A stretch of 64,000 nt of DNA from Halopseudomonas laoshanensis (GCF_008365385.1 NZ_QOVF01000002.1:434001-498000); one strand, 5' to 3'; shown: positions 15,276-24,089, counted from the stretch's first letter. Translations and numbers: made by a program. The notes: generated by a model from the sequence alone, not told the origin.

Positions 15276-17518
15276 GAGTTTCTACCTGCCAGGTAATCGT
15301 CAGCGGAGTCAGATACTTCAAGCTCATCCCATCGCAGATAAACCTGCAAAATTTCAGCATGCTCAGTCTGAAAGCGTTCCGACCTCCCCTCTCTCCCCGT
15401 TTGGAACACTCTTGGCATAGACTCTCCAGGCAAGGAGATCGCCCCGTCGAGGCCCGCGATTGGGGCCCCATGACAAGTAATAAAACGGCATTGCTCGTCA
15501 AAATATTCATGACTGAATTTATGCAGAAGATCGCCTGCACGGCTTTGATCAACAACCAAAGGTAGCACCGCCGGCAATAATCGAATTCCGCCGCCCCTAC
15601 CCGCCGCTCCTCCGGAGTTGATCTTGATCACCGGGCCACTGAGCGTAACACCACTGGGGTCGAGTTTTAGAAAGGAGCCTCCACCCTTGGCAGTCAGCTC
15701 CATGCCTGCATCGATAACCACTTTGCTACCGGCGTAGTAATGGATCTCGTTACCCGCTTCAAGGAACTGGCCCGTACCCAGCTTGATGTGTTGATTATTG
15801 CCGACGGTCAGATGGTCGTCGGCTTTGATCTCGGTCTTTCTGTCTGCGTGAGTAGTGTGATGCTCTTCAGCCAGAAATTCCGTGTAGCTGTTGGCTTCGA
15901 CGCGATCATGACGTTCGTTGCCGACGCGGATCTTCTGGTCGTTCTCAATGTTCTCGTCCCAGTCGCGCTGGGCGTGCAGGTAGATCTGTTCTTCGCCTTT
16001 CTTGTCTTCGATGCGCAGTTCGTTATACCCGTCGCCACCGCCGCCCGGAGCAGTGCTCAGGGTTTTGAATACGCTGCGGGTTTTGTGTGCCGGTAGCTCG
16101 TAGGGAACCGGGTGGGTCTTGTGGTATAGGCAGCCGGTAACCAGGGGTTGGTCGGGGTCGCCTTCGAGGAAGGTGACCAGGACTTCCATACCGATTCTGG
16201 GGATGGCGATGCCGCCGTATTGGTTGCCGGCCCAGCTGGAGGAGACTCTGAGCCAGCAACTGGTCTGGTCGTTGCCCTGGCCTTCGCGATCCCAGTGAAA
16301 CTGGACCTTTATGCGACCGTATTGATCGCAGTGGATTTCTTCGCCTTCAGGGCCGGTGACGACGGCGGTCTGGCTGCCCAGCATTTTTGGCTTTGGGTGG
16401 TTCAGTTGCGGGCGGAAAGGGACGTCCCACGGGGTGGCAGTGAATTGATTGCGGTAGCCCTGAGTGAATCCGTCTGATGCTTTGACGTCGCTGGTGACCG
16501 ACTCTTCCAGCACTTGGGGCTGTTTGCCTTCATGTTGAATCCCAGTGATCAGCCACAGGTCGTTCCAGTCGGTTCTGGGGTGGTTGGACAGCGTGAGGAA
16601 GTGCCCGCTGATTAGCGTAGGTACATCACTCTTGCCTTCGGCCAGGCGGTAATCGCTGCGGTGGCGTTCCAGGCTGCGTTTGGCCAGGTGCTTGCCGCGG
16701 GCGCGTTCGCTGAACAGGCCGGGGTAGTCGTAGTCTTCCAGGTCGGGTAGCGGGACGGGCGGTTGTTCCCCTTCGACCGGCTGCTCGGTCTTGTGCGCCG
16801 CTTCCATCAGCAGATGGGGCTTTTCGAAGTCGTAATCCCGGCGGGTGACGCGGCTGGGGCGGGTTTCGACGCGCATGGCGAAGCGCTTTATGACTGGCTC
16901 ATCGGCGACCAGGCCGCTGTCCTGAGTATACGCGGTGGGGCGATCCAGTTTCGGGAAGCCGGTCTGGTCGTCGCCGAAGACCAAAAGATGGTTATCGGTG
17001 CTGTGTTCGAAGTGGTAATGGATGCCTTCTTCTTCGCACAGGCGCTGAACAAAGTGCAGGTCGGTTTCGTCGTACTGGGTGCAGTAGTCGCGCTGGGGAT
17101 ATTCGCTGTTGAGCTGAAAGCGGTAGGTGTCGGCCTGGATGCCGTGGTCGCTTAATACTCGGGCGATGATCTGCGGTACGGTGAGGTGCTGGAAGATGCG
17201 CTGGTTGGTGCGGTGGCCCAGGTAAAGCAGATGCGGGACCAGATCTATGTGGTAGCGCGTCAGGCGTTTGCCGGCATCGCCTTGGGCGACGCGGTGGATC
17301 AGACCGTGGATGCCTTTGCCATTCCCTGCAAAGTTGAAGAAGGCCGGTTGCTGCAGAAGGCGGTCGATATCCAGGTCCGGGCGTTCGCTGACCAGCTCCA
17401 GCTGAAAATGGTAGGGCTGGCTGATGTGCTCGACGCCTTCGAAGGACAGGACTTTGAAGTCGTGGCTGAGGCCGGGAATATCGAGGGTGAAGTGGGCCTG
17501 GTTGGCGGCGGCGAACAT
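15272..17518 (-). CDS. vgrG: Type VI secretion spike protein VgrG (TssI)
   Basis: A 748-residue VgrG. Residues about 1-380 carry the gp27-like base (FTLDIPGLSHDFKVLSFEG, FVQRLCEEEGIHYHFEHS). The gp5 OB-fold region follows (DQYGRIKVQFHWDREG, CWLRVSSSWAGNQYGG, EVLVTFLEGDPDQPLVTG), then the beta-helix needle with KTEIKADDHLTVGNNQHIKLG repeats up to about 630. A roughly 110-residue C-terminal extension (HEYFDEQCRFITCHGAPIAG onward) resembles the transthyretin-like cargo-recruiting domain seen on some Pseudomonas VgrGs. It forms the tip of the contractile tail. No other T6SS structural gene is in the window, so this is an orphan vgrG island. It is coupled to the next gene. Confidence 0.93.
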   Translation of the reverse strand: MFAAANQAHFTLDIPGLSHDFKVLSFEGVEHISQPYHFQLELVSERPDLDIDRLLQQPAFFNFAGNGKGIHGLIHRVAQGDAGKRLTRYHIDLVPHLLYLGHRTNQRIFQHLTVPQIIARVLSDHGIQADTYRFQLNSEYPQRDYCTQYDETDLHFVQRLCEEEGIHYHFEHSTDNHLLVFGDDQTGFPKLDRPTAYTQDSGLVADEPVIKRFAMRVETRPSRVTRRDYDFEKPHLLMEAAHKTEQPVEGEQPPVPLPDLEDYDYPGLFSERARGKHLAKRSLERHRSDYRLAEGKSDVPTLISGHFLTLSNHPRTDWNDLWLITGIQHEGKQPQVLEESVTSDVKASDGFTQGYRNQFTATPWDVPFRPQLNHPKPKMLGSQTAVVTGPEGEEIHCDQYGRIKVQFHWDREGQGNDQTSCWLRVSSSWAGNQYGGIAIPRIGMEVLVTFLEGDPDQPLVTGCLYHKTHPVPYELPAHKTRSVFKTLSTAPGGGGDGYNELRIEDKKGEEQIYLHAQRDWDENIENDQKIRVGNERHDRVEANSYTEFLAEEHHTTHADRKTEIKADDHLTVGNNQHIKLGTGQFLEAGNEIHYYAGSKVVIDAGMELTAKGGGSFLKLDPSGVTLSGPVIKINSGGAAGRGGGIRLLPAVLPLVVDQSRAGDLLHKFSHEYFDEQCRFITCHGAPIAGLDGAISLPGESMPRVFQTGREGRSERFQTEHAEILQVYLRWDELEVSDSADDYLAGRNS

Positions 17519-18122
17519 CCGATGTTCCTTGTGCTGGTAGGGCTGAGAGCGAAAGCGGCCGTGCTGGGCGCGCGCAGATTATCGCAGATAGAGGTGTGGA
17601 GTTATGTGAGCCAGTCGGCAAAATGGGTGGTCTAGGCTGGTAGAAAGATCAATCAGATCAAGGGGATATGTGCGCAAGAAGTTGCGCAGGTAGTGATCCG
17701 TTGGGGCCGAAAGACAATAAAAACCAAGGTCAAAATGGATTCCCGCTTTTGCGGGAATGACGAGATGACGGGGAGGGTGTGTGACTGGTCCAGACCGCTT
17801 GGATTCCCGCCTGCGCGGGAATGACGGGAGTATTAGGTTGGCTCTACGGTTTGGCCGACAAACAGTACTCGCATCCCCCAGAATCGTCATCCTCGCGAAG
17901 GCGGGGATCCATTCGGCTTTTCGGCTGGGTAAGGGGGCGGGAGTGAACCGCGAAACCGCTTGGATTCCCGCCTTTCGCGAGAATGGCGGGGTGGGGCCGG
18001 AATGACGGGGTAGCGGGAGGGAATGACGAAGTGTGGCGGGCATGCCGAGAAGGAGCGTGGGAATGACGACGCGGAGCGGGCTCGACGAGGTGAAGCGGCT
18101 TGACGGCGTCAAGGCCGAATTG
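17519..18122. repeat. 604-bp repeat-rich spacer with four 27-bp palindromic elements
   Basis: Copies of the element TGGATTCCCGCNNNNGCGGGAATGACG lie at 17736-17762, 17800-17826, 17885-17911 (inverted, diverged) and 17961-17988 (diverged). Fragments such as GGAATGACG recur at 18019-18028 and 18058-18067. The core resembles the dRS3-type ATTCCC-N8-GGGAAT repeats known from Neisseria. An open frame runs through the repeats on the minus strand but looks like repeat translation, not a gene. Confidence 0.8.
18096..18118 (-). terminator. Weak hairpin after the penicillin-binding protein gene
   Basis: CGGC-TTGAC, loop GGC, GTCAA-G-GCCG forms a stem with one bulge, just past the stop at 18123. There is no T-tract, so the terminator role is uncertain. 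Confidence 0.35.
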
Positions 18123-21098
18123 TCAGTCCCGCGCCACCTCACAAACCGCCCTTCCCTCCTGCAAATAAGACTGCAGTATCGGTGCCATCCCCTTGAGCAC
18201 CTGCACAGGTAATGCAGAGGTAAAGCGGAAGCCGTCTGCTGCTTTGCCTGGCACAAAAGCCGTCAGAGTGCCGAAGTGGTCATCCCCGAGAAAAAACACA
18301 AAAGTCGCGGTACGGTTCATCACCTGGCTGCTGGTCGACCGGCCGCTAGCGGACATGCTATGAATGCGATTGTCGCCCGTGCCTGTCTTGCCACCTAATG
18401 CCAAGGCCTGCCCATCCACGCCGACAAAAGTACCCTGCAGACGCCGCGCAGTACCGCCATCAACCACCTCGGACAGCACGCCCTTCAACGCCGCTGCCAC
18501 ATCAGCATGCATCACCTGTATGCCGACCTCCTCAGGTCGCTGCAATCGGGCTTCATAGGGCGTGCCTGCAGCAAAATGCAGATCATTGATGCGCCGACTG
18601 GGGAAACGCATGCCGTTGTTCTGGATAATCCCCATCAACTCAGCCAGCGCAGCAGGACGATCACCGGAGCTTCCCAAGGCTGTGCCCAACGAGGGGACCA
18701 GATGCTCGAATGGATAACCCATCTGCTTCCACCGCCGATGCACTTCCAGAAAGGCTTCTACTTCCAACATGGTACGGATGCGCGAATCCCGCGCACTGCG
18801 ATGGCGGGTGCGAAATAGCCACCCATAAACCTCTTGCCGCTCAGCCTCACTGGCTTGGACTGCGTCACTGAAACTGCTCTCAGGCTGGCGGCGCAAATAC
18901 CCCACCAACCACAGTTCTAGCGGATGCACCCGGGCGATATAGCCTTGGTCCGGCAGATCGTAACGCCCCGGACCGTAATCACGGTACAGACTGCCAAGCC
19001 GAGCGCTACCCAGTTCGCTCATCCCAGGCTGGGTCTGCATAAAAGCCTGGAACGCTGTCTCATCTGCATCCGGGTACAAATACCGATGCACCGCCGCCAG
19101 GCGCGTAGCCGTGGGCCGCAAGCCGTCAAGGAAGACATCAAGCCGCTCCTGCTCCGTCAAGCCTGAGTATTTGCGCCAGAAGCGCAGCAGGAAAGTCTGA
19201 CCTTCCTTGTCAGCAAACCGCTGCAGGTACACCTTGCGCGCAGGGTCACCGTCGTCGCGCATGACGTTCATGCTGCTGTCCGGTGACTGGTAAATGGCAT
19301 AGCGCAGAATGTCGCGCATCAAACGCACAAAGGGCAGGTTGATCGATTCGCGCAGGGATTCACGTAGCGTCGGGTTACGGTAGTTGTCCGAGCGCAGGAA
19401 GTTGCCAAAGCGCTGTACGCCACCGCCGGTAAAGAACCGTTCGTCCGGGCTGGCCGAATAACGTCGCTCCAGCGCGGCCTCCAGCGTTTGCGCCAAGGTG
19501 GCTTCAGGATTGGCACTCAAGTAACCTGCAGCCCACACCGCCAAAACGTTCTCGTTGTCAGCGCGCAGCTTTGTCAGCGCCTGTTGGTCTGACTCGCTCA
19601 ACTGCTCATATAGCTCAGCGATAATTCCCAGATAAGTCGCCAGCACCCGCAGTTTGGCAGTAGAGCCCAACTCCAGCTTGCTACCCTCGTTCAAATCAAA
19701 TGGCAGCCCAGTGTTATCTGTCTGCACGCGCACTTGATTGCCGTCTGCGCCGTGCTGCATCAGCGTGAAACTGTAGCGCACATCCCCGACCTTTTCCGGC
19801 GACAGAAGTCGCTCACCCAAAAGACCGATTTGCCCGGCCATCTCCGGGGTCGACAAGCTTTCCAGATAAGTACTGATTTGCTGCTGCAGTTCACCATGCA
19901 GACTGGTTTCGGCCTGCAGGTCATAGCGGTCCACTGCGTACTGCGATTGTCCCAGCAAACCAGACAACCGCGCGCGGGCTACAGTAATAGCCTTGTCCAA
20001 CGCAAAGCGCTGTCGCAGCGGCTCTTCCGACCAGTTACGAAACACCAGGGGCTGGGCCAAAGCCTCGTCACGCAGCGCCGCCTCAATCAGCCCCTCACGG
20101 GTCAGAAGCCGCAAGTGACTGTCAATCAAACTGTTGAGGTCACCCCGCCCCTGCAGTAGATAGTAGGATGGCCGACGCTGGGCAATCATCAGCGCCAGGG
20201 CCTGACGCAGCGCGACCGCCTGGCCAGTCAGGTCTTCAGCACCAGATAAACGACGGCTAAAGCGCTCGATATCTTCCGAAAACCATACCCACAACCCATC
20301 ACCGACGCCGTTGACCTCCCCATGCCCAGGGGCGGCCGCCAGTGGCACGGTATTGATATAGTCCAGTACCAACTGACGACGCGCTTCCATGGTATTGGGG
20401 CCATTCCTATAGGCTCGCACGCTGGCAGAGCCCATCTGCATCAGCTTATCTTCCAGGCCTTGGGTTCGACCTTCACGTGAATGGCGAAACTTTTCGATCT
20501 GCGTCGCGATGGTGCTCGCGCCCGGTGTCGAACGGTCCGCGTTAAACCGGCTTCCCGCCAACGACACGGACGCGCCAGCCAAACGCAACCAGTTCACTGC
20601 TGGGTTGGCGTTAGGGTGTTCATCACTCAATAGCTCACGATCTTCAATAAACAGCAACGCCTCGGCCAGTAAGGGCGGGACTTGCTGATAGCTCTCGTAA
20701 TAACGCTCGGGGTAATGAAACGAAAACACCGGCTCGCCCCGGCAGTCGTTTATTGTCAGACCGGATTGAGTCTTTTCATCAAAAGGGGGGTAGAAGCCTT
20801 GTTCGACATACCGCAGCAACGGATCGGAAAACTGCGCCTGGGACACGACAGAGTAACCTAGCGACTGCAGACGCGGCAGCAAAGCGGGCAGCGCTGTATA
20901 ACCGTAGCGGTGATCGAAAGGGCCGTACTCGGGGTAGATGACCCGCTCACTCGGGCCATCCATCAGCTCATAGGTAAGGTGCGACGCGTACTCACTGACG
21001 AACCGGGATTGATAGTAGGAGTGCTGAATCTCCTCGCTGGCCAACCAGGCCAGCGCCACCAGCGCAATACCCAGGAGAACCCATGGACGGTGCCGCAT
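18123..21098 (-). CDS. Large divergent class A penicillin-binding protein (transglycosylase + transpeptidase)
   Basis: A 991-residue bifunctional peptidoglycan synthase anchored by one N-terminal helix (residues 5-21) with its bulk in the periplasm. The GT51 domain shows Glu152 in LLFIEDREL, GASTIATQIEKF at 193-204 and LVLDYINTVPL near 243. The transpeptidase domain has S479-x-x-K482 in LGSTAKLR and KTG at 904-906 in LGGKTGTGD. GT51 motif 1 lacks the usual Phe-x-x-His-x-Gly. The domain between SxxK and KTG is about 420 residues, far longer than in PBP1a or PBP1b. It is monocistronic. It is not obviously mrcA or mrcB; a specialised synthase is likely, with unknown timing or partner. Confidence 0.85.
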   Translation of the reverse strand: MRHRPWVLLGIALVALAWLASEEIQHSYYQSRFVSEYASHLTYELMDGPSERVIYPEYGPFDHRYGYTALPALLPRLQSLGYSVVSQAQFSDPLLRYVEQGFYPPFDEKTQSGLTINDCRGEPVFSFHYPERYYESYQQVPPLLAEALLFIEDRELLSDEHPNANPAVNWLRLAGASVSLAGSRFNADRSTPGASTIATQIEKFRHSREGRTQGLEDKLMQMGSASVRAYRNGPNTMEARRQLVLDYINTVPLAAAPGHGEVNGVGDGLWVWFSEDIERFSRRLSGAEDLTGQAVALRQALALMIAQRRPSYYLLQGRGDLNSLIDSHLRLLTREGLIEAALRDEALAQPLVFRNWSEEPLRQRFALDKAITVARARLSGLLGQSQYAVDRYDLQAETSLHGELQQQISTYLESLSTPEMAGQIGLLGERLLSPEKVGDVRYSFTLMQHGADGNQVRVQTDNTGLPFDLNEGSKLELGSTAKLRVLATYLGIIAELYEQLSESDQQALTKLRADNENVLAVWAAGYLSANPEATLAQTLEAALERRYSASPDERFFTGGGVQRFGNFLRSDNYRNPTLRESLRESINLPFVRLMRDILRYAIYQSPDSSMNVMRDDGDPARKVYLQRFADKEGQTFLLRFWRKYSGLTEQERLDVFLDGLRPTATRLAAVHRYLYPDADETAFQAFMQTQPGMSELGSARLGSLYRDYGPGRYDLPDQGYIARVHPLELWLVGYLRRQPESSFSDAVQASEAERQEVYGWLFRTRHRSARDSRIRTMLEVEAFLEVHRRWKQMGYPFEHLVPSLGTALGSSGDRPAALAELMGIIQNNGMRFPSRRINDLHFAAGTPYEARLQRPEEVGIQVMHADVAAALKGVLSEVVDGGTARRLQGTFVGVDGQALALGGKTGTGDNRIHSMSASGRSTSSQVMNRTATFVFFLGDDHFGTLTAFVPGKAADGFRFTSALPVQVLKGMAPILQSYLQEGRAVCEVARD

Positions 21099-21343
21099 AT
21101 TTTCTCCCCGGATTATTTGGGGTCAGTCTACTGGAGAGGTGTGGGGGTGGACTAGCGGTGGTTTCACTCAGCCGTGTGAAAATGCCAATCGTGAAGCGGT
21201 GATAACTGACTGTAGAATTAGGGTGGAGCGCACCGCACGAGAATGAATCTTACTTAAGGTAGAATCAGCTTTGGTAGACCATCAAAAATTTAGGATGGAC
21301 ATCAACAGTTGGTTGGTCCAAGTCACCCTGAGCGAAACACCGC

Positions 21344-21709
21344 TTACGGGGAGGTAAGGTTTACAAATTCGCATGAACCCGTGCCTGCCTGGCACAAAGT
21401 ATCTTCTACAATATCTGGATTGGTTCTCACTTTAGTAGAGAATGTCAACGCGCTGTCTGCATTGAAAGCAGCAATGGACATATCAGCGCCGGACTCACAG
21501 GCAGAAGCTATAAAACCAGCAGGCTCACGACCGTCAGCGGCATCGGCAATCGCACCACCCATATACGCCTTAGCTTCGGCCAAACAAGCATCGTTAGCCG
21601 CGCGCTGGGGGTAGTCACGGTAAACGGGCAACGCGATGGCACTCAAAATACCTATGATCGCGATGACGATCATTAGCTCGATCAATGTGAAACCTTTTAG
21701 AGACTTCAT
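21344..21709 (-). CDS. Type IV pilin, second PilA-like gene
   Basis: A 121-residue prepilin. Leader MKSLKG, PilD cleavage before [22 protein letters not shown] with Glu at mature position 5, and a C-terminal disulphide loop CQAGTGSC. The start at 21709 is chosen over an ATG 12 bp upstream because it gives the canonical short leader after GAGAG. It is closely similar to the pilin at 23674-24042 throughout the N-terminal half ([24 protein letters not shown]), so the two are recent paralogues. Exchange of major subunit or mixed pili is possible. The ligase-like gene lies 184 bp upstream on the same strand. Confidence 0.88.
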   Translation of the reverse strand: MKSLKGFTLIELMIVIAIIGILSAIALPVYRDYPQRAANDACLAEAKAYMGGAIADAADGREPAGFIASACESGADMSIAAFNADSALTFSTKVRTNPDIVEDTLCQAGTGSCEFVNLTSP

Positions 21710-21823
21710 AGCTACTCTCATATTTATGCGCTTTAGCTTACAAACTCTTTTCTCAAATCACCCTGTTTGGCGATATCTCTCTTACCACCTCTAGACAAGA
21801 AGTGTTCATCCGAGCCTAGCTTC

Positions 21824-21839
21824 GGCAAATTCAATGCCG
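21824..21839 (-). promoter_or_regulatory. Possible sigma-54 promoter of the second pilin
   Basis: On the minus strand CGGCATTGAATTTGCC keeps GG (-24) and GC (-12) with the obligatory 12-nt register and the TTGC box, but deviates at four consensus positions. It is about 115 bp before the ATG. It is much weaker than the site before the first pilin. Confidence 0.35.
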
Positions 21840-21893
21840 AATCAAGAAACGTCTAATCTCCTGTGTTGCCTCCACGATATCGTTTTGAAAACT

Positions 21894-23318
21894 TCAGTCT
21901 GCCCGATCCATTGGGACCCAGCCCTGAGCCCAAAAACGAGGCAATAAGCTGGTATTGTGCTCGCGCATGTAGCGGTCGCTAGCTTGCGGTACCGTTGGGA
22001 CCTCGTAAACAAGGACACTTCCCAGAATGATCAGCACCGGAATCGCCATAATACGAAAAAAAGTCAACTGCAGCTTAGGAGCATCTATTGGTCTTACCCA
22101 AAATGCCAAGGCGAGCCCAACTAAAATCGCTAACCAAGTTTCTATATAGGGCATGACGAAAACTCCGTCCACCTGCGCTAAAATCAGCGCTCCACAGATC
22201 GACAACCAGACGGACGCATGCATGAAATTTATAGGGCCTTGGCGGAGTTCCTTCATACCAAATACCGTACCCCAGAGAGCAAGCACCAATGTCATAATGG
22301 CAGCGGGCAAACCCCACTCAGCAGCCCATTGCAATAGAACCTGGTGAGGGTGCGCGGCGATCGGGTTATAGACTGCAGAATAATGCATCGGACCAACGCC
22401 CAGCCAAGGATTATCTTGCACCATCTCCCACGCCCAGAACCATATGAGGTCTCGCCCGGATAGGCTGGTACGGAGATTGCTTAGCCGCTCCGGCAAAATG
22501 TCCAGCCAAGTAGGGATCAAGTAGAAGAGCAGAACAAAGATAGCAAAGCCCGCCAGACCTGCCGCAGCCTGAACCATTATTAAACGCCAGTATCTAGGAG
22601 AACATAGCAGTAGCATAATAGAAGAAACTAAAAGCCCGAACCACAGACCACGGCCGCCTAACGCAAATGTCATGCACCATTGAGTCATTAAAATCGCTAA
22701 AAATAGAATACTGAGCGCAAGATTTCTAGGTTTGAGATACCAAGCTAGCCAAGCCAAAATCGGCATAAGCAGAACCTGAAATTGTGCAAAAAAACGAGGA
22801 TTAGAAAATCCATTAAATAAAATATTTGAATCCAGCATATATATGCCAGAGATAAAGGCTGCTGTGTAATAAACCATAAATTGAAAAGCATGCAACGACC
22901 CAATACACACCATGGTTCCCAGCACTAATTTTACTATCCAGGCCTTCTTGGCCGCTCTTCCCAATACAAGCGCTAATATGACCAGACCAAGATACCGGCC
23001 CCATTCCTTCCAAGCCCAACTAGGCCATTCAGAAGAAAGAACCGAAAAAAGACCAAGCGTGAAAATTGCTAACACAAGTAAAAATACAAAGGGCGGCAGA
23101 GCAATCGGATGCAAAAAAAAGAGCCCCGTAGCGGCGATCACCAATAATAATAGCTGTAAAACCCGTTGCTGATCGTGCCAGTTAAAATCCGGATGCCAAG
23201 CAACAACCGCCGAAAAAGCAAAAAAAATAAAAACAAGTAAAAGCAGACCAGCCCACATAATCCTGCAGTATCTTTTAATCCAAGTCGAAAGCCTATACAT
23301 CTGCACATTACCATCCAT
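21894..23318 (-). CDS. O-antigen ligase-like membrane protein, candidate pilin oligosaccharyltransferase (TfpO/PglL-like)
   Basis: A 474-residue protein with about 11-12 hydrophobic segments and the Wzy/WaaL-type periplasmic loop. SLSGRDLIWFWAWEMVQDNPWLGVGP is followed by AAHPHQVLLQWAAEWGLPA, where the His pair is the typical ligase/OTase motif. The family transfers lipid-linked glycans to LPS core or to proteins in the periplasm. Sitting between two pilin genes on the same strand, as tfpO does behind pilA in some P. aeruginosa strains, it most likely glycosylates pilin. Its base composition is visibly AT-richer than the flanks, suggesting acquisition by transfer. The start at 23318 has GGAG 10 nt upstream; an ATG at 23300 is possible. 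Confidence 0.75.
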   Translation of the reverse strand: MDGNVQMYRLSTWIKRYCRIMWAGLLLLVFIFFAFSAVVAWHPDFNWHDQQRVLQLLLLVIAATGLFFLHPIALPPFVFLLVLAIFTLGLFSVLSSEWPSWAWKEWGRYLGLVILALVLGRAAKKAWIVKLVLGTMVCIGSLHAFQFMVYYTAAFISGIYMLDSNILFNGFSNPRFFAQFQVLLMPILAWLAWYLKPRNLALSILFLAILMTQWCMTFALGGRGLWFGLLVSSIMLLLCSPRYWRLIMVQAAAGLAGFAIFVLLFYLIPTWLDILPERLSNLRTSLSGRDLIWFWAWEMVQDNPWLGVGPMHYSAVYNPIAAHPHQVLLQWAAEWGLPAAIMTLVLALWGTVFGMKELRQGPINFMHASVWLSICGALILAQVDGVFVMPYIETWLAILVGLALAFWVRPIDAPKLQLTFFRIMAIPVLIILGSVLVYEVPTVPQASDRYMREHNTSLLPRFWAQGWVPMDRAD

Positions 23319-23576
23319 CGTTAGTTAACTCCATCCATGACCAAAGCGACCTTACCAAGCAACGAAGATTACTTTACTTATAGTTACGAGGACGACTCAG
23401 GCTACCAGTAAGTCCCTTCCAGGCCCACTGCCCGAGGCTATGATGAGGTAATGACGCAGCTAATTTTAATAAGCTCTGAACATGACTAATTCTCATGCTA
23501 AACATCTAGCTGAAATGAAAAATAGAGCCAATACAGGAGACTTCGCAGCTATATCTAGCGACACTAACAGACAGAA
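23319..23576. other. Spacer upstream of the ligase-like gene
   Basis: No gene, repeat or clear promoter was found between the ligase-like gene and the pilin terminator. The stretch is AT-rich like the ligase gene, and any promoter for that gene should be here. Confidence 0.4.
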
Positions 23577-23606
23577 ACAAAAATCCCCGGCAAGCCGGGG
23601 ATTTTC
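23577..23606 (-). terminator. Terminator of pilA
   Basis: AAATCCCCGG (23581-23590), loop CAAG, CCGGGGATTT (23595-23604), with an A-rich flank that becomes a T-run on the minus strand. It lies about 70 bp past the pilA stop. It would separate abundant pilin mRNA from the ligase-like gene. Confidence 0.85.
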
Positions 23607-23673
23607 ATTAGGGAGCCGCATTTATAATGACTAGCAGTGCCATTGAAAATGCCCGACTATCTATTACTTGGGT

Positions 23674-24042
23674 TTAGGTGCCTGTGCCAGCAAGTACGCA
23701 TGTACCAGTACCAGACTGGCAGGTTGTATTCTCTAAAATAGTCGCGTTGCCCTGAGTTTGAGGAACGAATGTTAGTGGAGCATCAGCATTATAATTAGCA
23801 ACGGTCATATCTGGACCTGAAGCACAGGCCTCATTCTCAAAAGCCGCCGGCTCACGCTGATCCGCTGCATCAGCAACTGCACCGCCCATGTAAGCTTTGG
23901 CTTCAGCCAAGCAAGCACCGTTAGCAGCTCGCTGAGTGTAGTCGCGATATGCAGGCAGAGCGATAGCCGCCAAAATACCAATGATCGCGACCACGATCAT
24001 CAGTTCAATCAAAGTAAAACCTTTCTGCGTTTGAGCTTTCAT
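23674..24042 (-). CDS. pilA: Type IV major pilin PilA
   Basis: A 122-residue prepilin with leader MKAQTQKG, cleavage before [22 protein letters not shown], Glu5 of the mature form and a short C-terminal disulphide loop CQSGTGTC. It is the polymerised subunit of type IV pili, processed and N-methylated by PilD. It has the standard position divergent from pilB. GGAG lies 8 nt before the ATG. A near-perfect sigma-54 promoter sits about 48 bp upstream with candidate PilR sites beyond it. It is shorter than the roughly 145-160 residues of most Pseudomonas pilins. Its paralogue is at 21344-21709. Confidence 0.93.
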   Translation of the reverse strand: MKAQTQKGFTLIELMIVVAIIGILAAIALPAYRDYTQRAANGACLAEAKAYMGGAVADAADQREPAAFENEACASGPDMTVANYNADAPLTFVPQTQGNATILENTTCQSGTGTCVLAGTGT

Positions 24043-24089
24043 ATGCTACTCCATTAGTGTGATTTAGCCTGTGGGGCTGACCATCATGA

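Noticed and set aside
17736..17988. Regularly spaced palindromes as a CRISPR array
   Set aside because: Copies differ in orientation and spacing, have only 37-60 bp of non-spacer-like sequence between them, and no cas gene is present.
17579..18256. 225-codon open frame on the minus strand across the repeat region
   Set aside because: Its translation is made of repeats such as SFPRRRES and VIPAKAGIH, the usual product of the palindromic elements, and it overlaps the PBP gene end. No ribosome site fits.
21722..24042. tRNA gene beside pilA, a common insertion site in P. aeruginosa
   Set aside because: No cloverleaf or TPsiC-like GGTTCGAATCC sequence was found between the pilin genes.
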